The notes beneath the pieces are model-generated. The model made no database searches. It had not been told where the DNA came from and saw nothing but the letters and a program-made list of their open reading frames with translations. DNA of 46,790 nt from Bacteroidota bacterium (GTDB taxonomy: Bacteria > Bacteroidota > Bacteroidia > Sphingobacteriales > Sphingobacteriaceae): contig JABDFM010000021.1 of assembly GCA_013286565.1 (NCBI GenBank), forward strand, positions 1 through 46,790, written 5' to 3'. Positions 9,801-18,925 of this stretch are shown here, one piece after another. Within the stretch, counting starts at the first letter, position 1; every line of letters begins with the position of its first letter. The translations under genes were made by a program, and so were the position numbers.

Positions 9801-12037
9801 TATCGACTGGCAATTTGAATATTGCAGGTACTTTCAACAATAACTTTACAACAGATGCAAGCGATTATGTAGACTTTACTAACCCAACTATACAATTCAA
9901 TGGAACTACTGCACAAAGCTTAACTGGCGTGGCCACTTCAAAATCAACCTTCTATAAAGTTACTTTCAGTGGTAATAGTACAAAAACAATGACAACCGGT
10001 AGTTTTGCAATTGCCAGTTCGGGTGTTTTGACAATGGGCGGAACAACCAGTAATAACAAATTAGCTGCAGGAGCATCACTCTTAACTTTAAATTCAGACG
10101 CCACTGGCTCTGCATCAGTTGCAGCTATCACCAACTCGCAATCAATTACAGGTACCGTAAATGTACAGCGTTTTATTACCGGCGGCAGTATGGCTGAAAG
10201 GAGCTACCGTTTATTATCGTCACCAGTTTATGCAAGTGCTGTATCTCCAAACAATGTGTACAGCATCAATTATTTGGAACGCACCTGCTACTCTACCGGT
10301 ACAACCGGTACATCCGGTGGTTTTGATAAAGGCGGCAACCCCTCTTTATACTTATACCGCGAAAACCTTGCACCGTCAAATGCTTCATTTCTAAGCGGGA
10401 ACTTCAGGGGCATCAACACGATAGGTACGGGTACTGCTGATAGCACAATTACTAATATTAACTATTTAATTGATGGCGATGCCGGAACTTTTAATATCCC
10501 GGCGGCTAACGGATACCTTTTCTATTTCAGAGGTAATAAAAGCCAGGCCACGCTTGCCCAGGAAACTACCAGCCCATACGTTGTACCTGCAAATACAATT
10601 TTGACAGCAACCGGCACATTGAACCAGGGATCTGTAACTGTGCACGACTGGTATACACCAAGCTCCGGTACTTTGGGCTGGACTAACGCTACCGCAAACA
10701 CCGCGGTTCGCGGGTATAATTTGGTAGGTAATCCTTATGCCTGCTCTATCGATTGGGATACTTACGGTACAGGTATTGTTGCTGGTGGCACACCTATAAG
10801 CACAAGCATGTATATACTTGACCCAATCAGTAAAAATTACAGTGTATATGCTGCAGGAGCTCATGGTGTAGGTACCATTGCTACTTCACAAGCTAATATT
10901 ATTCCAAGCGGACAGGGCTTTTTTGTGATAGCAAGTGATGCAACCTCTACTTTAACTTTTAACGAGTCGGCCAAAACTACTACCCAGGCTACACAGAGTA
11001 TAGGCAATCTGTTTCTTGCAAAATTGCCTATTGCACCTACGGTTGATCAATCCATGCATATTATGCTGAAAAAAGATTCGACCAATATCGATGGTTTATT
11101 CATCAAATTTAATGATGGTGCAAAAGCGCAATTTGATATCAGCAAAGACGCTCCTTATAAACAAGGCAGCGGTATAGCAAGTTTGTCCAGCAGGTCGGCT
11201 GATAGCGTGGCTCTGGCTATTCATACATTGGCATTACCTAAACAGGGTCAAACAAGAGTCGGCTTAAATGTAAATTCAAACGCTGATGGTATTTACACCC
11301 TAAACCTGATGGATATCAAAAGTATTCCTGCCTTATATGAGGTATGGCTGATGGATGCTTATAAAAAGGATTCGGTGGATCTTAGGGCCAATCCAACCTA
11401 TAACTTCAATATTTACAAAAGTGATGCAGCAAGCTTTGGTGCAAACCGCTTTAGTTTGGTCATCCGTCAGAACTCTGCATTGAGCGTGCATTTATTAAAT
11501 TTCACCGCGAATAAGGCATCTAATGGGGCACAAGTGGTTTGGACAACTGATAATGAACAGAACTACACTAACTTTACAGTAGAGAGAAGTACCGATAACG
11601 GAAAGACTTTCGATGTGCTGGGTGGAATGCCTTCAGACGGCCAGGGTAGTTACAGTTTATTAGACAGAGAACCGCTTGTGAATGCAGATCAATATCGTTT
11701 AAAGATGCAAGACCTAAATGGTGCCATCACTTATTCAAACATAGTTATATTGTTGTATTCAAATTTGAGTAATACAATTGTTAAGAACAGTGTGAACATT
11801 TATCCTAACCCCGCTACCAGCACCATCAATTTATCAGTGACTAAAGCTGTCTCTAACGTTGCCTTATATGGTATAGAAATAGTGAACAGTGGGGGTACTG
11901 TTATTAAAACAGCTACAACCACTCAGCCTGGCTGGCAATCTGATGTTACCGGCTTACTTCCAGGCACCTATATCATTCGTGTTGTTAATAATGGCGATAA
12001 GAGCCTGATTGGCAGGGGCACCTTTATAAAATTATAA
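6863..12037 (+). CDS. T9SS-exported protein with NHL beta-propeller and Ig-like repeats
   Basis: A large secreted protein (1724 residues from the chosen start) of unknown substrate. The frame is open from 6740, but ATG 6863 gives a normal signal peptide (MRVHLPK, hydrophobic core, cleavage near VHA-QS), so I prefer it. About nine NHL-type repeats of the form DAAGNxYVAD fall in two blocks (~7080-7770 and ~8100-8830). Each block is followed by a putative Ig domain starting PLPAGLxF and containing GTPT (~7800-7945 and ~8870-9005). Then come a G8/WVGG-like segment (~9024-9095), a Ser/Thr/Gly-rich beta region, a fibronectin-like domain (~11480-11750) and a C-terminal type A sorting domain beginning IYPNPA (~11795-12034). 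The family is exported by T9SS and anchored or released at the surface. It lies just upstream of the polysaccharide cluster but is separated from it by a terminator, so shared function is only inference. NHL propellers usually bind proteins or glycans. Confidence 0.9.
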   Translation: MRVHLPKLFMLIGLVLTFRGVHAQSPNINYSPTSNSYTDGTAITPWTPTNSGGAATGGYSIPFNYQGIPTPYGVATDAAGNVYAVDNVDGVLYQYTPAGVVNVIDNGNDLYLPTCVAVDKTHGLIYVGDASYIWEYNTAGTLLAQLPEAAGTNDIALDAAGNVYFVTQDNRLRTVPFGFTSSTPKTTIATGFTNAFGIAINGSDIYVSDIGSNSIIKVANGTSGGTTETTFATGFNKPSHMTFDAAGNLYVADNGSNTIKEITPAAVVSTFLSGLNGPLGIAFDTTSPHPNIFEADNTSGFINESSYGNYSINAPLPAGLAFDTSTGTISGTPTGPSNATVYTVTAYNASGSSSFNITVSVVTPPPAISYTPAGGNYVTGTAIAALTPVNTGGTVHALGFSTTGTALTGGTLLNPLNMTIDAAGNVYVADPHNHTVLEYNSSGAWVKNIGSGFTNPNGIVFDSAGNAYVVDHGAPAVYKITPAGVQTTIISGTAGFLYGPWAIAIDGSDNLYVANNENQNVTKYDNNGNRLLTIKGGGMDGPVGVVVDAAGNIYVLNYGTDSEVKHIYKYNANGTFLGIFGTAPLYSPLGIGIDADGDIYVADQGFNGLGSNTGTINVYSPSGTMFTQLTGLYDPRGVIVDPAGNLYVSDYTSNTITKYPPTAGYFINKPLPAGLSFNSTTGQITGTPTVASPSTVYTITAYNTGGSGSTTVTISCYAPSYDWVGGTSNSWGDPTNWSANTVPTATNTATIGVNVAFTNAPLIRYDTTPGDVTVAAILLGTNGGQAASLTVTSSAANGLRTLNVTGAITYQSDAGSTNGYTATLAGTGTINANSINVIANTVAGSSYNETLASSATSLNVTTNIALTSSNSGAKLFNAKFNLTGSASSVTTLTGVIQTSNTAGTTSAFAITGAATLQLNNAAALSGLSATGTNTINFKGTNATIIYGGAAQTVYTDAVANLTGGASYQNITFSGTGIKTVSTGNLNIAGTFNNNFTTDASDYVDFTNPTIQFNGTTAQSLTGVATSKSTFYKVTFSGNSTKTMTTGSFAIASSGVLTMGGTTSNNKLAAGASLLTLNSDATGSASVAAITNSQSITGTVNVQRFITGGSMAERSYRLLSSPVYASAVSPNNVYSINYLERTCYSTGTTGTSGGFDKGGNPSLYLYRENLAPSNASFLSGNFRGINTIGTGTADSTITNINYLIDGDAGTFNIPAANGYLFYFRGNKSQATLAQETTSPYVVPANTILTATGTLNQGSVTVHDWYTPSSGTLGWTNATANTAVRGYNLVGNPYACSIDWDTYGTGIVAGGTPISTSMYILDPISKNYSVYAAGAHGVGTIATSQANIIPSGQGFFVIASDATSTLTFNESAKTTTQATQSIGNLFLAKLPIAPTVDQSMHIMLKKDSTNIDGLFIKFNDGAKAQFDISKDAPYKQGSGIASLSSRSADSVALAIHTLALPKQGQTRVGLNVNSNADGIYTLNLMDIKSIPALYEVWLMDAYKKDSVDLRANPTYNFNIYKSDAASFGANRFSLVIRQNSALSVHLLNFTANKASNGAQVVWTTDNEQNYTNFTVERSTDNGKTFDVLGGMPSDGQGSYSLLDREPLVNADQYRLKMQDLNGAITYSNIVILLYSNLSNTIVKNSVNIYPNPATSTINLSVTKAVSNVALYGIEIVNSGGTVIKTATTTQPGWQSDVTGLLPGTYIIRVVNNGDKSLIGRGTFIKL

Positions 12038-12085
12038 TTAACCAGTATTTGACCATATAAACCAAAATTTCTTACCATAACAAAG

Positions 12086-12110
12086 CGCCCTGCTATACCG
12101 GGGCGTTTTT
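12086..12110 (+). terminator. Rho-independent terminator after the T9SS protein
   Basis: CGCCC (12086-12090) pairs with GGGCG (12101-12105) across a 10-base loop and is followed at once by five T. It begins 49 bases after the stop codon and separates this gene from the polysaccharide cluster. Confidence 0.75.
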
Positions 12111-12275
12111 AATTTAAATTAGTTTGGACTGACCGGGAGAAATTATTCCAATCCAGAACCAATAGATTGTATGTCAAAAACATATTCAGGAAATAAAAAA
12201 AGCTATTTCCCCCGAAAGTGATAAAAATTCGATTTAAAAATGTTAATTAGCTAATGCAACTGGCCAGTTACAGGA

Positions 12276-13601
12276 ATGATAAATAAAGAGAAAAAAGTTT
12301 TACTGAATAATATTTCCAGCCTTTTTTCGGTACAGGTGGCAAATTATATATTGCCGATGGTCAGCATACCTATCATCGTGCGGATAATTGGGCCGGATAA
12401 ATTTGGCCTTATCAATTATGCCAGCGCTATAGTTGGTTATTTTGTCTTGATAGTCAACTACGGGTTCGATCTTACAGCTACCCGTAATGTGGCACAAAAC
12501 AGGGAAAACAAATCGTATATCCAGGAGGTTTTTAGCGTTGTATTCTGGAGTAAAATATTGCTTTTTTTATTTACTACGGTAGTATTTTTGGCTTGTTTCG
12601 CCGTTTTTCCAATATTCAGGGAAGAGTGGAAAATGATGGTATTCAGTTATGTTATACTGGTATCATGGGTGATCACTCCAAACTGGCTGTACCAGGGAAT
12701 GCAGGAATTGCACCGCATAGCTATATTTAATATAGTGATCAAGATAATTTTCACGGTAGTGGTATTGCTTGTTGTAAGGCACAAATCAGACTATGTGTAT
12801 CAGCCGCTTGCAGTGGGTATTGCACAAATACTGGTAGGGTATTACTCTTTTAAATATGCTATGCGCAGATATGGTATCCGTATTATTAAAATCCCGTTAA
12901 AGCGGATAGTCACTGAAATAAAAGACGAGCGTACGGTATTTTTCTCGCAGGTTGTAATATACCTTTATACAACAACCAATACGGTTATATTAGGATGTTT
13001 GGCCGAAGCAACTCAGGTTGGATACTATTCGGCAGCATTAAGGTTTATCCAGATCGCTCAATCAGTTATTACGCTCCCATTATCAAACTCGTTTTTTCCG
13101 TATGTGGGTGCAGCCTTTGGTAAAAGCAGAGAAGAGGGGATAGTTGCAGCACGCAAAGTATTGCCTATAGTAAGCATTATAAGCCTGGGTGCTTTTTTAG
13201 GAATGATCGCACTGGGGCCATGGGTATTGGGAATTTTTTATGGCGCTAAGTTTATACCCTGCATACCCATATTTATCACCTTAGCAATCACCCCCTTTTT
13301 AATAGTTGTAAGTAATGTTTATGGTATCCAAATAATGATGAACCTGAAAATGGATAAGGCCTTTTTTCGTATCACCGCTTGTGGGGCAATCGTCAGTATT
13401 TGTTCCAATTTATTATTGATACCTTGGTATGGGGGATTAGGTTCGGGCTTTAGTTTGTTGATCACCGAAACCTTTATTACGGTAACTTTTGTATTGTTCC
13501 TGCTAAGGGAGGGCATCAACATATTTGATTGGAAAGATTTTCATCCCCGAAAAATTATGTTGCAATTTCAATCGGTCTTGTCCGCCAGGAAAAAAAACTA
13601 A
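12276..13601 (+). CDS. Polysaccharide repeat-unit flippase (Wzx/RfbX family)
   Basis: A 441-residue polytopic inner-membrane protein of the MOP superfamily, predicted to flip undecaprenyl-linked oligosaccharide to the periplasm. The N-terminus has the family pattern: an amphipathic start, then hydrophobic segments containing PMVSIPIIVRIIGPDKFG, which is typical of Wzx proteins. About 12 to 14 hydrophobic stretches can be seen, of which the last ends near residue 420. It is the first gene of the cluster, 75 bases before the UDP-galactopyranose mutase on the same strand. A Wzy-like polymerase downstream supports a Wzx/Wzy route rather than an ABC-transporter route. The specific substrate cannot be read from the sequence. 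Confidence 0.9.
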   Translation: MINKEKKVLLNNISSLFSVQVANYILPMVSIPIIVRIIGPDKFGLINYASAIVGYFVLIVNYGFDLTATRNVAQNRENKSYIQEVFSVVFWSKILLFLFTTVVFLACFAVFPIFREEWKMMVFSYVILVSWVITPNWLYQGMQELHRIAIFNIVIKIIFTVVVLLVVRHKSDYVYQPLAVGIAQILVGYYSFKYAMRRYGIRIIKIPLKRIVTEIKDERTVFFSQVVIYLYTTTNTVILGCLAEATQVGYYSAALRFIQIAQSVITLPLSNSFFPYVGAAFGKSREEGIVAARKVLPIVSIISLGAFLGMIALGPWVLGIFYGAKFIPCIPIFITLAITPFLIVVSNVYGIQIMMNLKMDKAFFRITACGAIVSICSNLLLIPWYGGLGSGFSLLITETFITVTFVLFLLREGINIFDWKDFHPRKIMLQFQSVLSARKKN

Positions 13602-13675
13602 ACATAGTACAGATATTTTAACGTATTAGTATCTTTTGAGAATATGGTTTTCTGTTATAGGATAATATTAGGTAA

Positions 13676-14785
13676 ATGAGCACTAAACGCTATTTAATTG
13701 TAGGGGCCGGTTTTTCAGGCGCAGTTGTTGCCGAGCAATTAAGCAGTAAGCATGATTGCCATATTTTTGTGATTGACGAGCGGCCGCATATCGGGGGTAA
13801 TTGTTATACAGAGCGCGATAAAGATACCGGCGTAATGGTGCATCAATACGGTCCGCATATTTTTAATACCGATAATAAGGAAGTATGGGACTATATTAAC
13901 CGTTTCGGTGAGATGGTGCCTTTTATAAACAGGGTGAAAATAGTGTATAAGGGCCAGGTATATTCAATGCCCATTAATTTACATACGATCAATCAGTTTT
14001 TTGGCAAGACATTAAATCCACAGGAAGCAAAGGAGTTTATTGAACAATTGGCGGATAAAAGTATTGAAGAGCCCCAAAATTTCGAGGAACAAGCCATGAA
14101 ATTTATAGGGAAGGATTTATACCATGCCTTTTTTTATGGGTATACTAAAAAGCAATGGGGCTGTGAACCTTCGGAACTACCGGCCTCCATTTTAAAGCGC
14201 CTTCCTGTGCGGTTTAATTACAATGATAATTACTACAACAACCCACTACAGGGTATCCCTAAAGATGGTTATACAGCGATATTTGAAAAAATGCTTGAGC
14301 ACCCTTCGGTCAAACTAAAACTGGATACAAAATTTGATGCAAGTTTTGATGTAAGCGGATATGATCATGTTTTTTATACCGGCCCCATTGATGCTTTTTT
14401 CGAATATAAATATGGCCGGTTAAGTTACCGCACAGTTTTTTTTGAAAAACATGAGGCGGAGGGCGATTACCAGGGCAATGCGGTGATCAATTATGCAGAT
14501 ACAGAAATCCCTTATACACGCATACATGAGCACAAGCACTTTACGCCCTGGGAGCAGCATGACAAAACCATTTATTTTAAAGAGTATAGTAAAGAAACTG
14601 AACCTGCGGATATACCTTATTACCCCAAACGCTTAAAGGATGATATAGAGAAATTAACGCTTTATCAAGATGAGGTTAAGAAGCTTGAAAATTTTACCTT
14701 CCTGGGGCGTTTAGCAACCTATCGTTATATGGATATGCACCATGTGATAGGAGAGGCTTTGGATATTGTAAAAAAGATCAGCTAA
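13676..14785 (+). CDS. glf: UDP-galactopyranose mutase
   Basis: A flavoenzyme that interconverts UDP-galactopyranose and UDP-galactofuranose in the cytoplasm, supplying Galf donor for surface glycans. At 369 residues it has the usual length. The FAD-binding dinucleotide motif GAGFSG is at residues 10-15, followed by the acidic end of the second strand in VIDERPHIGGN and by the family signature HQYGPHIFNT. The substrate-side segments YTKKQWG and YRYMDMHH are also present. It sits between the flippase and a probable galactofuranosyltransferase, a typical arrangement. No reductase or UDP-glucose epimerase is seen nearby, so UDP-galactose must come from elsewhere. Confidence 0.96.
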   Translation: MSTKRYLIVGAGFSGAVVAEQLSSKHDCHIFVIDERPHIGGNCYTERDKDTGVMVHQYGPHIFNTDNKEVWDYINRFGEMVPFINRVKIVYKGQVYSMPINLHTINQFFGKTLNPQEAKEFIEQLADKSIEEPQNFEEQAMKFIGKDLYHAFFYGYTKKQWGCEPSELPASILKRLPVRFNYNDNYYNNPLQGIPKDGYTAIFEKMLEHPSVKLKLDTKFDASFDVSGYDHVFYTGPIDAFFEYKYGRLSYRTVFFEKHEAEGDYQGNAVINYADTEIPYTRIHEHKHFTPWEQHDKTIYFKEYSKETEPADIPYYPKRLKDDIEKLTLYQDEVKKLENFTFLGRLATYRYMDMHHVIGEALDIVKKIS

Positions 14786-14848
14786 AATAATTTATTAGGT
14801 TCTTTTAACCTTTTAATAATAAAATCAGAATAAATACCCGGTATATAA

Positions 14849-15889
14849 ATGAAACGTTTTTTTATTAAACAAACCTTAGAAAATAGTTTAGATGCCGGTC
14901 CTAAAGCCAAGTTGGATACCTATAAAACATTGGAAAGAATAGGTTTTGAGCCCATTGTATTTGTGTCAAACTCAAAATATAAACTGATCAGGTATTTTAG
15001 GGGAGTCGTTATTATATTAAAAATATTAAGGCTTAATAAGTCCTTTGTTTTGATTGAAAACCCGATCGACTGGAAGTTTTTGTGTGTGGCAACCAGGATC
15101 ATGCGACTAAGAAAGAACCATTTGATCCTGCTGATACACGATATTGAAAGTGAGCGATATAAACACTATCCAGCATCGATTGAATATTCGTTTATAAATA
15201 CTTTTGATTCGGTAATAGCTCATAATGAGTCGATGAAGTCATTTTTAGTGAATAAGATCGATAAAAAAATCAAGATATATACCCTGGGTATGTTTGATTA
15301 CTTGCTGGATAATGGGTTTAAACAGAACGAAAAAGAAATTGCCCCGGCAAACTTTAACAAACACAGATGGCAAATTATTTTCTGTGGCAACCTGACCAAG
15401 ACTAAAAGTGCATTTTTATATGCTATGGCAGATATCAATGCACAAAACTGGGATATGGATTTGTACGGAACAGGAATAGGAGATATCGGCCAGGCCCCTT
15501 TTATTAAGTATATCGGTAGTTTTAGCCCTGACAGGCCCGTTGTAAACGAAAACTCAGATTTTGGCTTATTGTGGGATGGGGATTCCATTAGTACCTGTAA
15601 CGGAATATGGGGTAGTTATTTGAAGTTAAACAATCCGCATAAATTGTCCCTGTACATTGCGCTAAATCTGCCAATTATAGTGTGGAAAGAGGCCGCGGTT
15701 GCGAAGCTTGTTGAAGATAATAATATAGGATTTACAATAAGTAGTTTATCAGATATATCGGATAAATTATCAGCTTTAACATATAACGATTACCAAACTT
15801 TCCGTAAAAATTTAGAAAATTTCAATAGAAAAGTCACTTCGGGAGAATATTTACCTTTATCTTTAAAACAAATTAATGTTGATTTATAA
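14849..15889 (+). CDS. Glycosyltransferase, probable galactofuranosyltransferase
   Basis: A 346-residue protein without a signal peptide. The C-terminal half resembles the Gtf3/beta-1,6-galactofuranosyltransferase group: DFGLLWDG, then a Cys-Asn-Gly segment, then NNPHKLSLYIALNLPIIV and a conserved NNIGFTI. The N-terminal half has the Rossmann-like region LILLIHDIESERY expected of a GT-B fold. The gene lies 63 bases after glf, so use of UDP-Galf as donor is a reasonable inference from both family and context. Acceptor and linkage cannot be read. The weaker alternative is a glucosyltransferase of the same fold. Confidence 0.72.
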   Translation: MKRFFIKQTLENSLDAGPKAKLDTYKTLERIGFEPIVFVSNSKYKLIRYFRGVVIILKILRLNKSFVLIENPIDWKFLCVATRIMRLRKNHLILLIHDIESERYKHYPASIEYSFINTFDSVIAHNESMKSFLVNKIDKKIKIYTLGMFDYLLDNGFKQNEKEIAPANFNKHRWQIIFCGNLTKTKSAFLYAMADINAQNWDMDLYGTGIGDIGQAPFIKYIGSFSPDRPVVNENSDFGLLWDGDSISTCNGIWGSYLKLNNPHKLSLYIALNLPIIVWKEAAVAKLVEDNNIGFTISSLSDISDKLSALTYNDYQTFRKNLENFNRKVTSGEYLPLSLKQINVDL

Positions 15890-16029
15890 TAATAAAATAA
15901 TTTCCTAAACAATCATCCAGTAACAGGCCTGATATATATAAATTGATCAATCCCGGCTATGCTAACTCTTAACCTTAACTATAACTTTTACGTTTAAAAA
16001 GCTTCAACACAGGTGAGTCATTACTAATT

Positions 16030-16749
16030 ATGGAGATAAAAAAAATATTTAGAGAATTAAAACGCGAGGCGCGTATCCTGGTTGAGCAAAAAACGGGATG
16101 GGTTGACACCCGGGCTGGCGAAAATATCTCTAAAAACCTGATAAAAAAGTATCTTCCTAAAAATCCAATAATTATTGATTGCGGGGCCAATAATGGCAGT
16201 GATAGTATTGAACTTGCCAGGATAATTACTAACAGCATAGTGCATGCTTTTGAACCAATACCTAAAACATTTGATGAGCTAAAAAAGGCAACGAAGAAAT
16301 ATAGAAATATCATTTGCTACCAAATAGCTTTAAGTAACCAGACAGGCAAAGCCGAAATGCATGTGGCAAGTGGCGTAGATGAGTCGGGTTCAAGTTCATT
16401 ACTTGCACCTAAAAGCCATCTGGAAGACTATCCTCAAATTGAGTTTAATGAAAAATTGGAAGTGGAAACCATCACATTGGACGATTGGGCATCAAAAAAC
16501 AACATTGAACACATTGACTTGCTTTGGCTTGATATGCAAGGTTTTGAAATGCCGATGCTGAAAGCTTCAAAAAAAGTTTTACCTACTGTAACAGCGATTC
16601 TTACCGAGGTTAGCCTAACAGAAACTTATGATGGCATTACAACTTATCCTGAATATAAAATTTACCTGCAGGACCAGGGTTTTAAAGAAATCGCTGTTGG
16701 TTTTACCGAAGGGGAACCTATGGGCAATGCATTGTTTGTTCGTGAATAG
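16030..16749 (+). CDS. FkbM-family SAM-dependent methyltransferase
   Basis: A 239-residue cytoplasmic enzyme predicted to O-methylate a sugar hydroxyl. The SAM-binding motif IIDCGANNGS is at residues 48-57, followed by the adenine-side acidic strand in AFEPIPKTF and by the family motif LLWLDMQGFE near residue 160. These match the FkbM family, whose members methylate macrolides and surface glycans. It lies between the galactofuranosyltransferase and the polymerase, so the likely target is a sugar of the repeat unit or a chain-capping position. About 140 bases with no gene precede it. Confidence 0.88.
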   Translation: MEIKKIFRELKREARILVEQKTGWVDTRAGENISKNLIKKYLPKNPIIIDCGANNGSDSIELARIITNSIVHAFEPIPKTFDELKKATKKYRNIICYQIALSNQTGKAEMHVASGVDESGSSSLLAPKSHLEDYPQIEFNEKLEVETITLDDWASKNNIEHIDLLWLDMQGFEMPMLKASKKVLPTVTAILTEVSLTETYDGITTYPEYKIYLQDQGFKEIAVGFTEGEPMGNALFVRE

Positions 16750-16775
16750 TTTATGAATTTAAATTTTTTGAAAAA

Positions 16776-18023
16776 ATGAAATTTTTAAAAAAGATCGATA
16801 TTTATTATATCGTCACTTTGTTTTTTCTGTTTATAACAGCAGCAGCTAATTTTATATCATCAAGTGATATCGGCTGGTTTTTGGTAATATTTTTTATATT
16901 AATAGTTGCAATGGTAAAAAAAGCCCTGAAGGTGAGGGACTTAAAAATAATTGCACTATTTTCGCTTGCCTATTTGGTCTTTGTTGGTGTTCGCGATATT
17001 TTTATTAATAACCTGGATATTGTATTTTTAACAAGCGACGTTCTTTTCCTTTTTAAATACATATTTCTGACTTTTATATATTGCGTTACGCTTAAAGAGA
17101 AGACAATAAGCTATTTAGTTAAGGTAACTGTACATTTATGCATCTTATCTCTTTTCTTTTATGTTTTCCAGCTCGCAGGTTTTGGAGAATACCTCTATAA
17201 ATACTTCAATGCGTTAAATTTACCTAATAGCTCAACTAACCCCGACTACGCGAATATTCTATTATTTTCTTATACAAGAGGGTCGCATGAATTCAGAAAC
17301 TGTGGATTTTTCTGGGAACCCGGCTCATTCGCGTGTTTTTTAATTGTCGTACTGTTGTTAAACCTATTTTTAAACAGGTTTATTTATGATCGCAATAATA
17401 TAATCTTAATTATCACTCTTATTACTACCATATCAACAACAGGTTACCTGGCGCTCCTGATTATCTTTTTTTTATCTTACAGGTACAGGGTGCCAAAAAT
17501 CAATATTTGGGTACTTGTTTTAATCCCATTATCAATTGTCATAATTATAAACACACCAAATTTAGGGGATAAGATCACGAAAACATTTGAGGGGGATATG
17601 AAGGATTCCAGACCTCATCAAATGAAAATAGCTGAGCACTATTATCAGCATAGTAAAGGACCAGCACCATTAAACCGGTTTTCGAGTATGATCGTTATTT
17701 ACAACAAGTTTGGAAATGATTTAATATTAGGTGAAAGCAATAAGTATAATGTTATTTTAAATGAAACCGATAATGTTGATATCTCCAATGGGATTTTTGA
17801 TTTTATGGCAAAATTTGGTTTAGTTGGTTTTATTTTCCTGATGTATAAATATGCCAGATTTTGTCGTGTATATGTATTTAGATGGGAATTAGTAATATAC
17901 TGCATTTTAGTATTTCTTATTATTTGCACTGGCGAACCGATAGTTTTCCTGCCTTTTATGCTGCTTTTTATATTCTTATATTTAGAACAATTAAGTCCTG
18001 CTAAATCCCAGGCAATAGAGTAA
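16776..18023 (+). CDS. O-antigen/capsule polymerase-like membrane protein (Wzy type)
   Basis: A 415-residue inner-membrane protein with about ten or eleven hydrophobic segments and one long extracytoplasmic loop (roughly residues 255-335, carrying GDKITKTFEGDMKDSRPHQ). This is the topology of Wzy polymerases and WaaL ligases. The conserved segment NCGFFWEPGSFACFL before a membrane helix is typical of these families in Bacteroidota. The position between glycosyltransferase genes and the presence of a flippase favour the polymerase role. Sequence alone does not separate polymerase from ligase. Only 26 bases separate it from the FkbM gene. Confidence 0.82.
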   Translation: MKFLKKIDIYYIVTLFFLFITAAANFISSSDIGWFLVIFFILIVAMVKKALKVRDLKIIALFSLAYLVFVGVRDIFINNLDIVFLTSDVLFLFKYIFLTFIYCVTLKEKTISYLVKVTVHLCILSLFFYVFQLAGFGEYLYKYFNALNLPNSSTNPDYANILLFSYTRGSHEFRNCGFFWEPGSFACFLIVVLLLNLFLNRFIYDRNNIILIITLITTISTTGYLALLIIFFLSYRYRVPKINIWVLVLIPLSIVIIINTPNLGDKITKTFEGDMKDSRPHQMKIAEHYYQHSKGPAPLNRFSSMIVIYNKFGNDLILGESNKYNVILNETDNVDISNGIFDFMAKFGLVGFIFLMYKYARFCRVYVFRWELVIYCILVFLIICTGEPIVFLPFMLLFIFLYLEQLSPAKSQAIE

Positions 18024-18049
18024 TTGGGCTTTATCTATATTTGTTATGA

Positions 18050-18925
18050 ATGAAAGAAGCGGGAGCATTTGAAATAGCAATTTTATTGGCTTGTTTTAAC
18101 AGAAAACAAAAGACCCTGGCTTTTTTTGATAGTTTAGTTAACCAGCATTCGTTTAAAAAATGGTCTATTGATATTTTTTTGCTTGATGATGGATCAACTG
18201 ATGGTACAGCGGATGCAGTTAAAGAGAAATATCCATACGTAAACATTATAACCGGGACCGGTAATCTATTTTGGGCAGGTGGAATGCGAACAATATGGGA
18301 ATATGCTATCGCCCATAAACGTTACGATCTGTTTTGTTTATTCAATGATGATGTGGCGCTATATGATAACGCCCTTGAAGACTTGATAAAACATCACCAG
18401 GAAGCAGGTGAAAATGGAACTATTTTAATAGGTTCAACTTTGGACCCGGTAACCAATAAATTTTCCTACGGTGGCTATTTATTAAAGCATAAGGAACATG
18501 TTAAGTATTTGCCCGTGATACCTGATGCTGATCGTTTAATACCCTGCCATATAGCTAATGCTAATATCTTGCTGGTGGATTCTGCAACAATTCAAAAAAT
18601 CGGTATTTTTTCGGACTCATACACTCATTATTTAGCCGATTTTGATTATACGCTGATGGCTTACAGAGCGGGCATAAATGTGTTAGTAGCACCGGGTTAT
18701 TACGGCTATTGCGAAAACGACCATGGAAATACATGGATGCCGGGAAGTAAACCACTTAAAGAAAGAATAAAGTACCTTTATAGCCCTAATGGGTTAGCTT
18801 ATAAAGAGTATTTATTTTATATTAAAAGTAGGTTTCCACGAGATTATTTTGAAGCAGTTATTAAATTATGGATGAAAACCTTATTTCCTGTAATTTGGGA
18901 TAAGTTCAAAAGAAGGGATGATTAA
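18050..18925 (+). CDS. GT2-family glycosyltransferase
   Basis: A 291-residue GT-A fold transferase. The nucleotide-binding acidic motif LLDDGSTDGTAD has its Asp pair at residues 46-47. A second acidic pair, LFNDDVAL (N99, D100, D101), provides the DxD-like metal site. The segment GNLFWAGGMR is typical of rhamnosyl-type GT2 enzymes in polysaccharide clusters. Its stop codon at 18925 is followed directly by the TTG start of the next transferase, so the two are probably co-translated. ATG 18050 is used because the nearby ATG at 18046 is in another frame. Confidence 0.88.
   Translation: MKEAGAFEIAILLACFNRKQKTLAFFDSLVNQHSFKKWSIDIFLLDDGSTDGTADAVKEKYPYVNIITGTGNLFWAGGMRTIWEYAIAHKRYDLFCLFNDDVALYDNALEDLIKHHQEAGENGTILIGSTLDPVTNKFSYGGYLLKHKEHVKYLPVIPDADRLIPCHIANANILLVDSATIQKIGIFSDSYTHYLADFDYTLMAYRAGINVLVAPGYYGYCENDHGNTWMPGSKPLKERIKYLYSPNGLAYKEYLFYIKSRFPRDYFEAVIKLWMKTLFPVIWDKFKRRDD

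Noticed and set aside
13619..13675. Possible promoter before glf
   Set aside because: No TAnnTTTG match; the gene is simply spaced 74 bases after the flippase and is probably co-transcribed.
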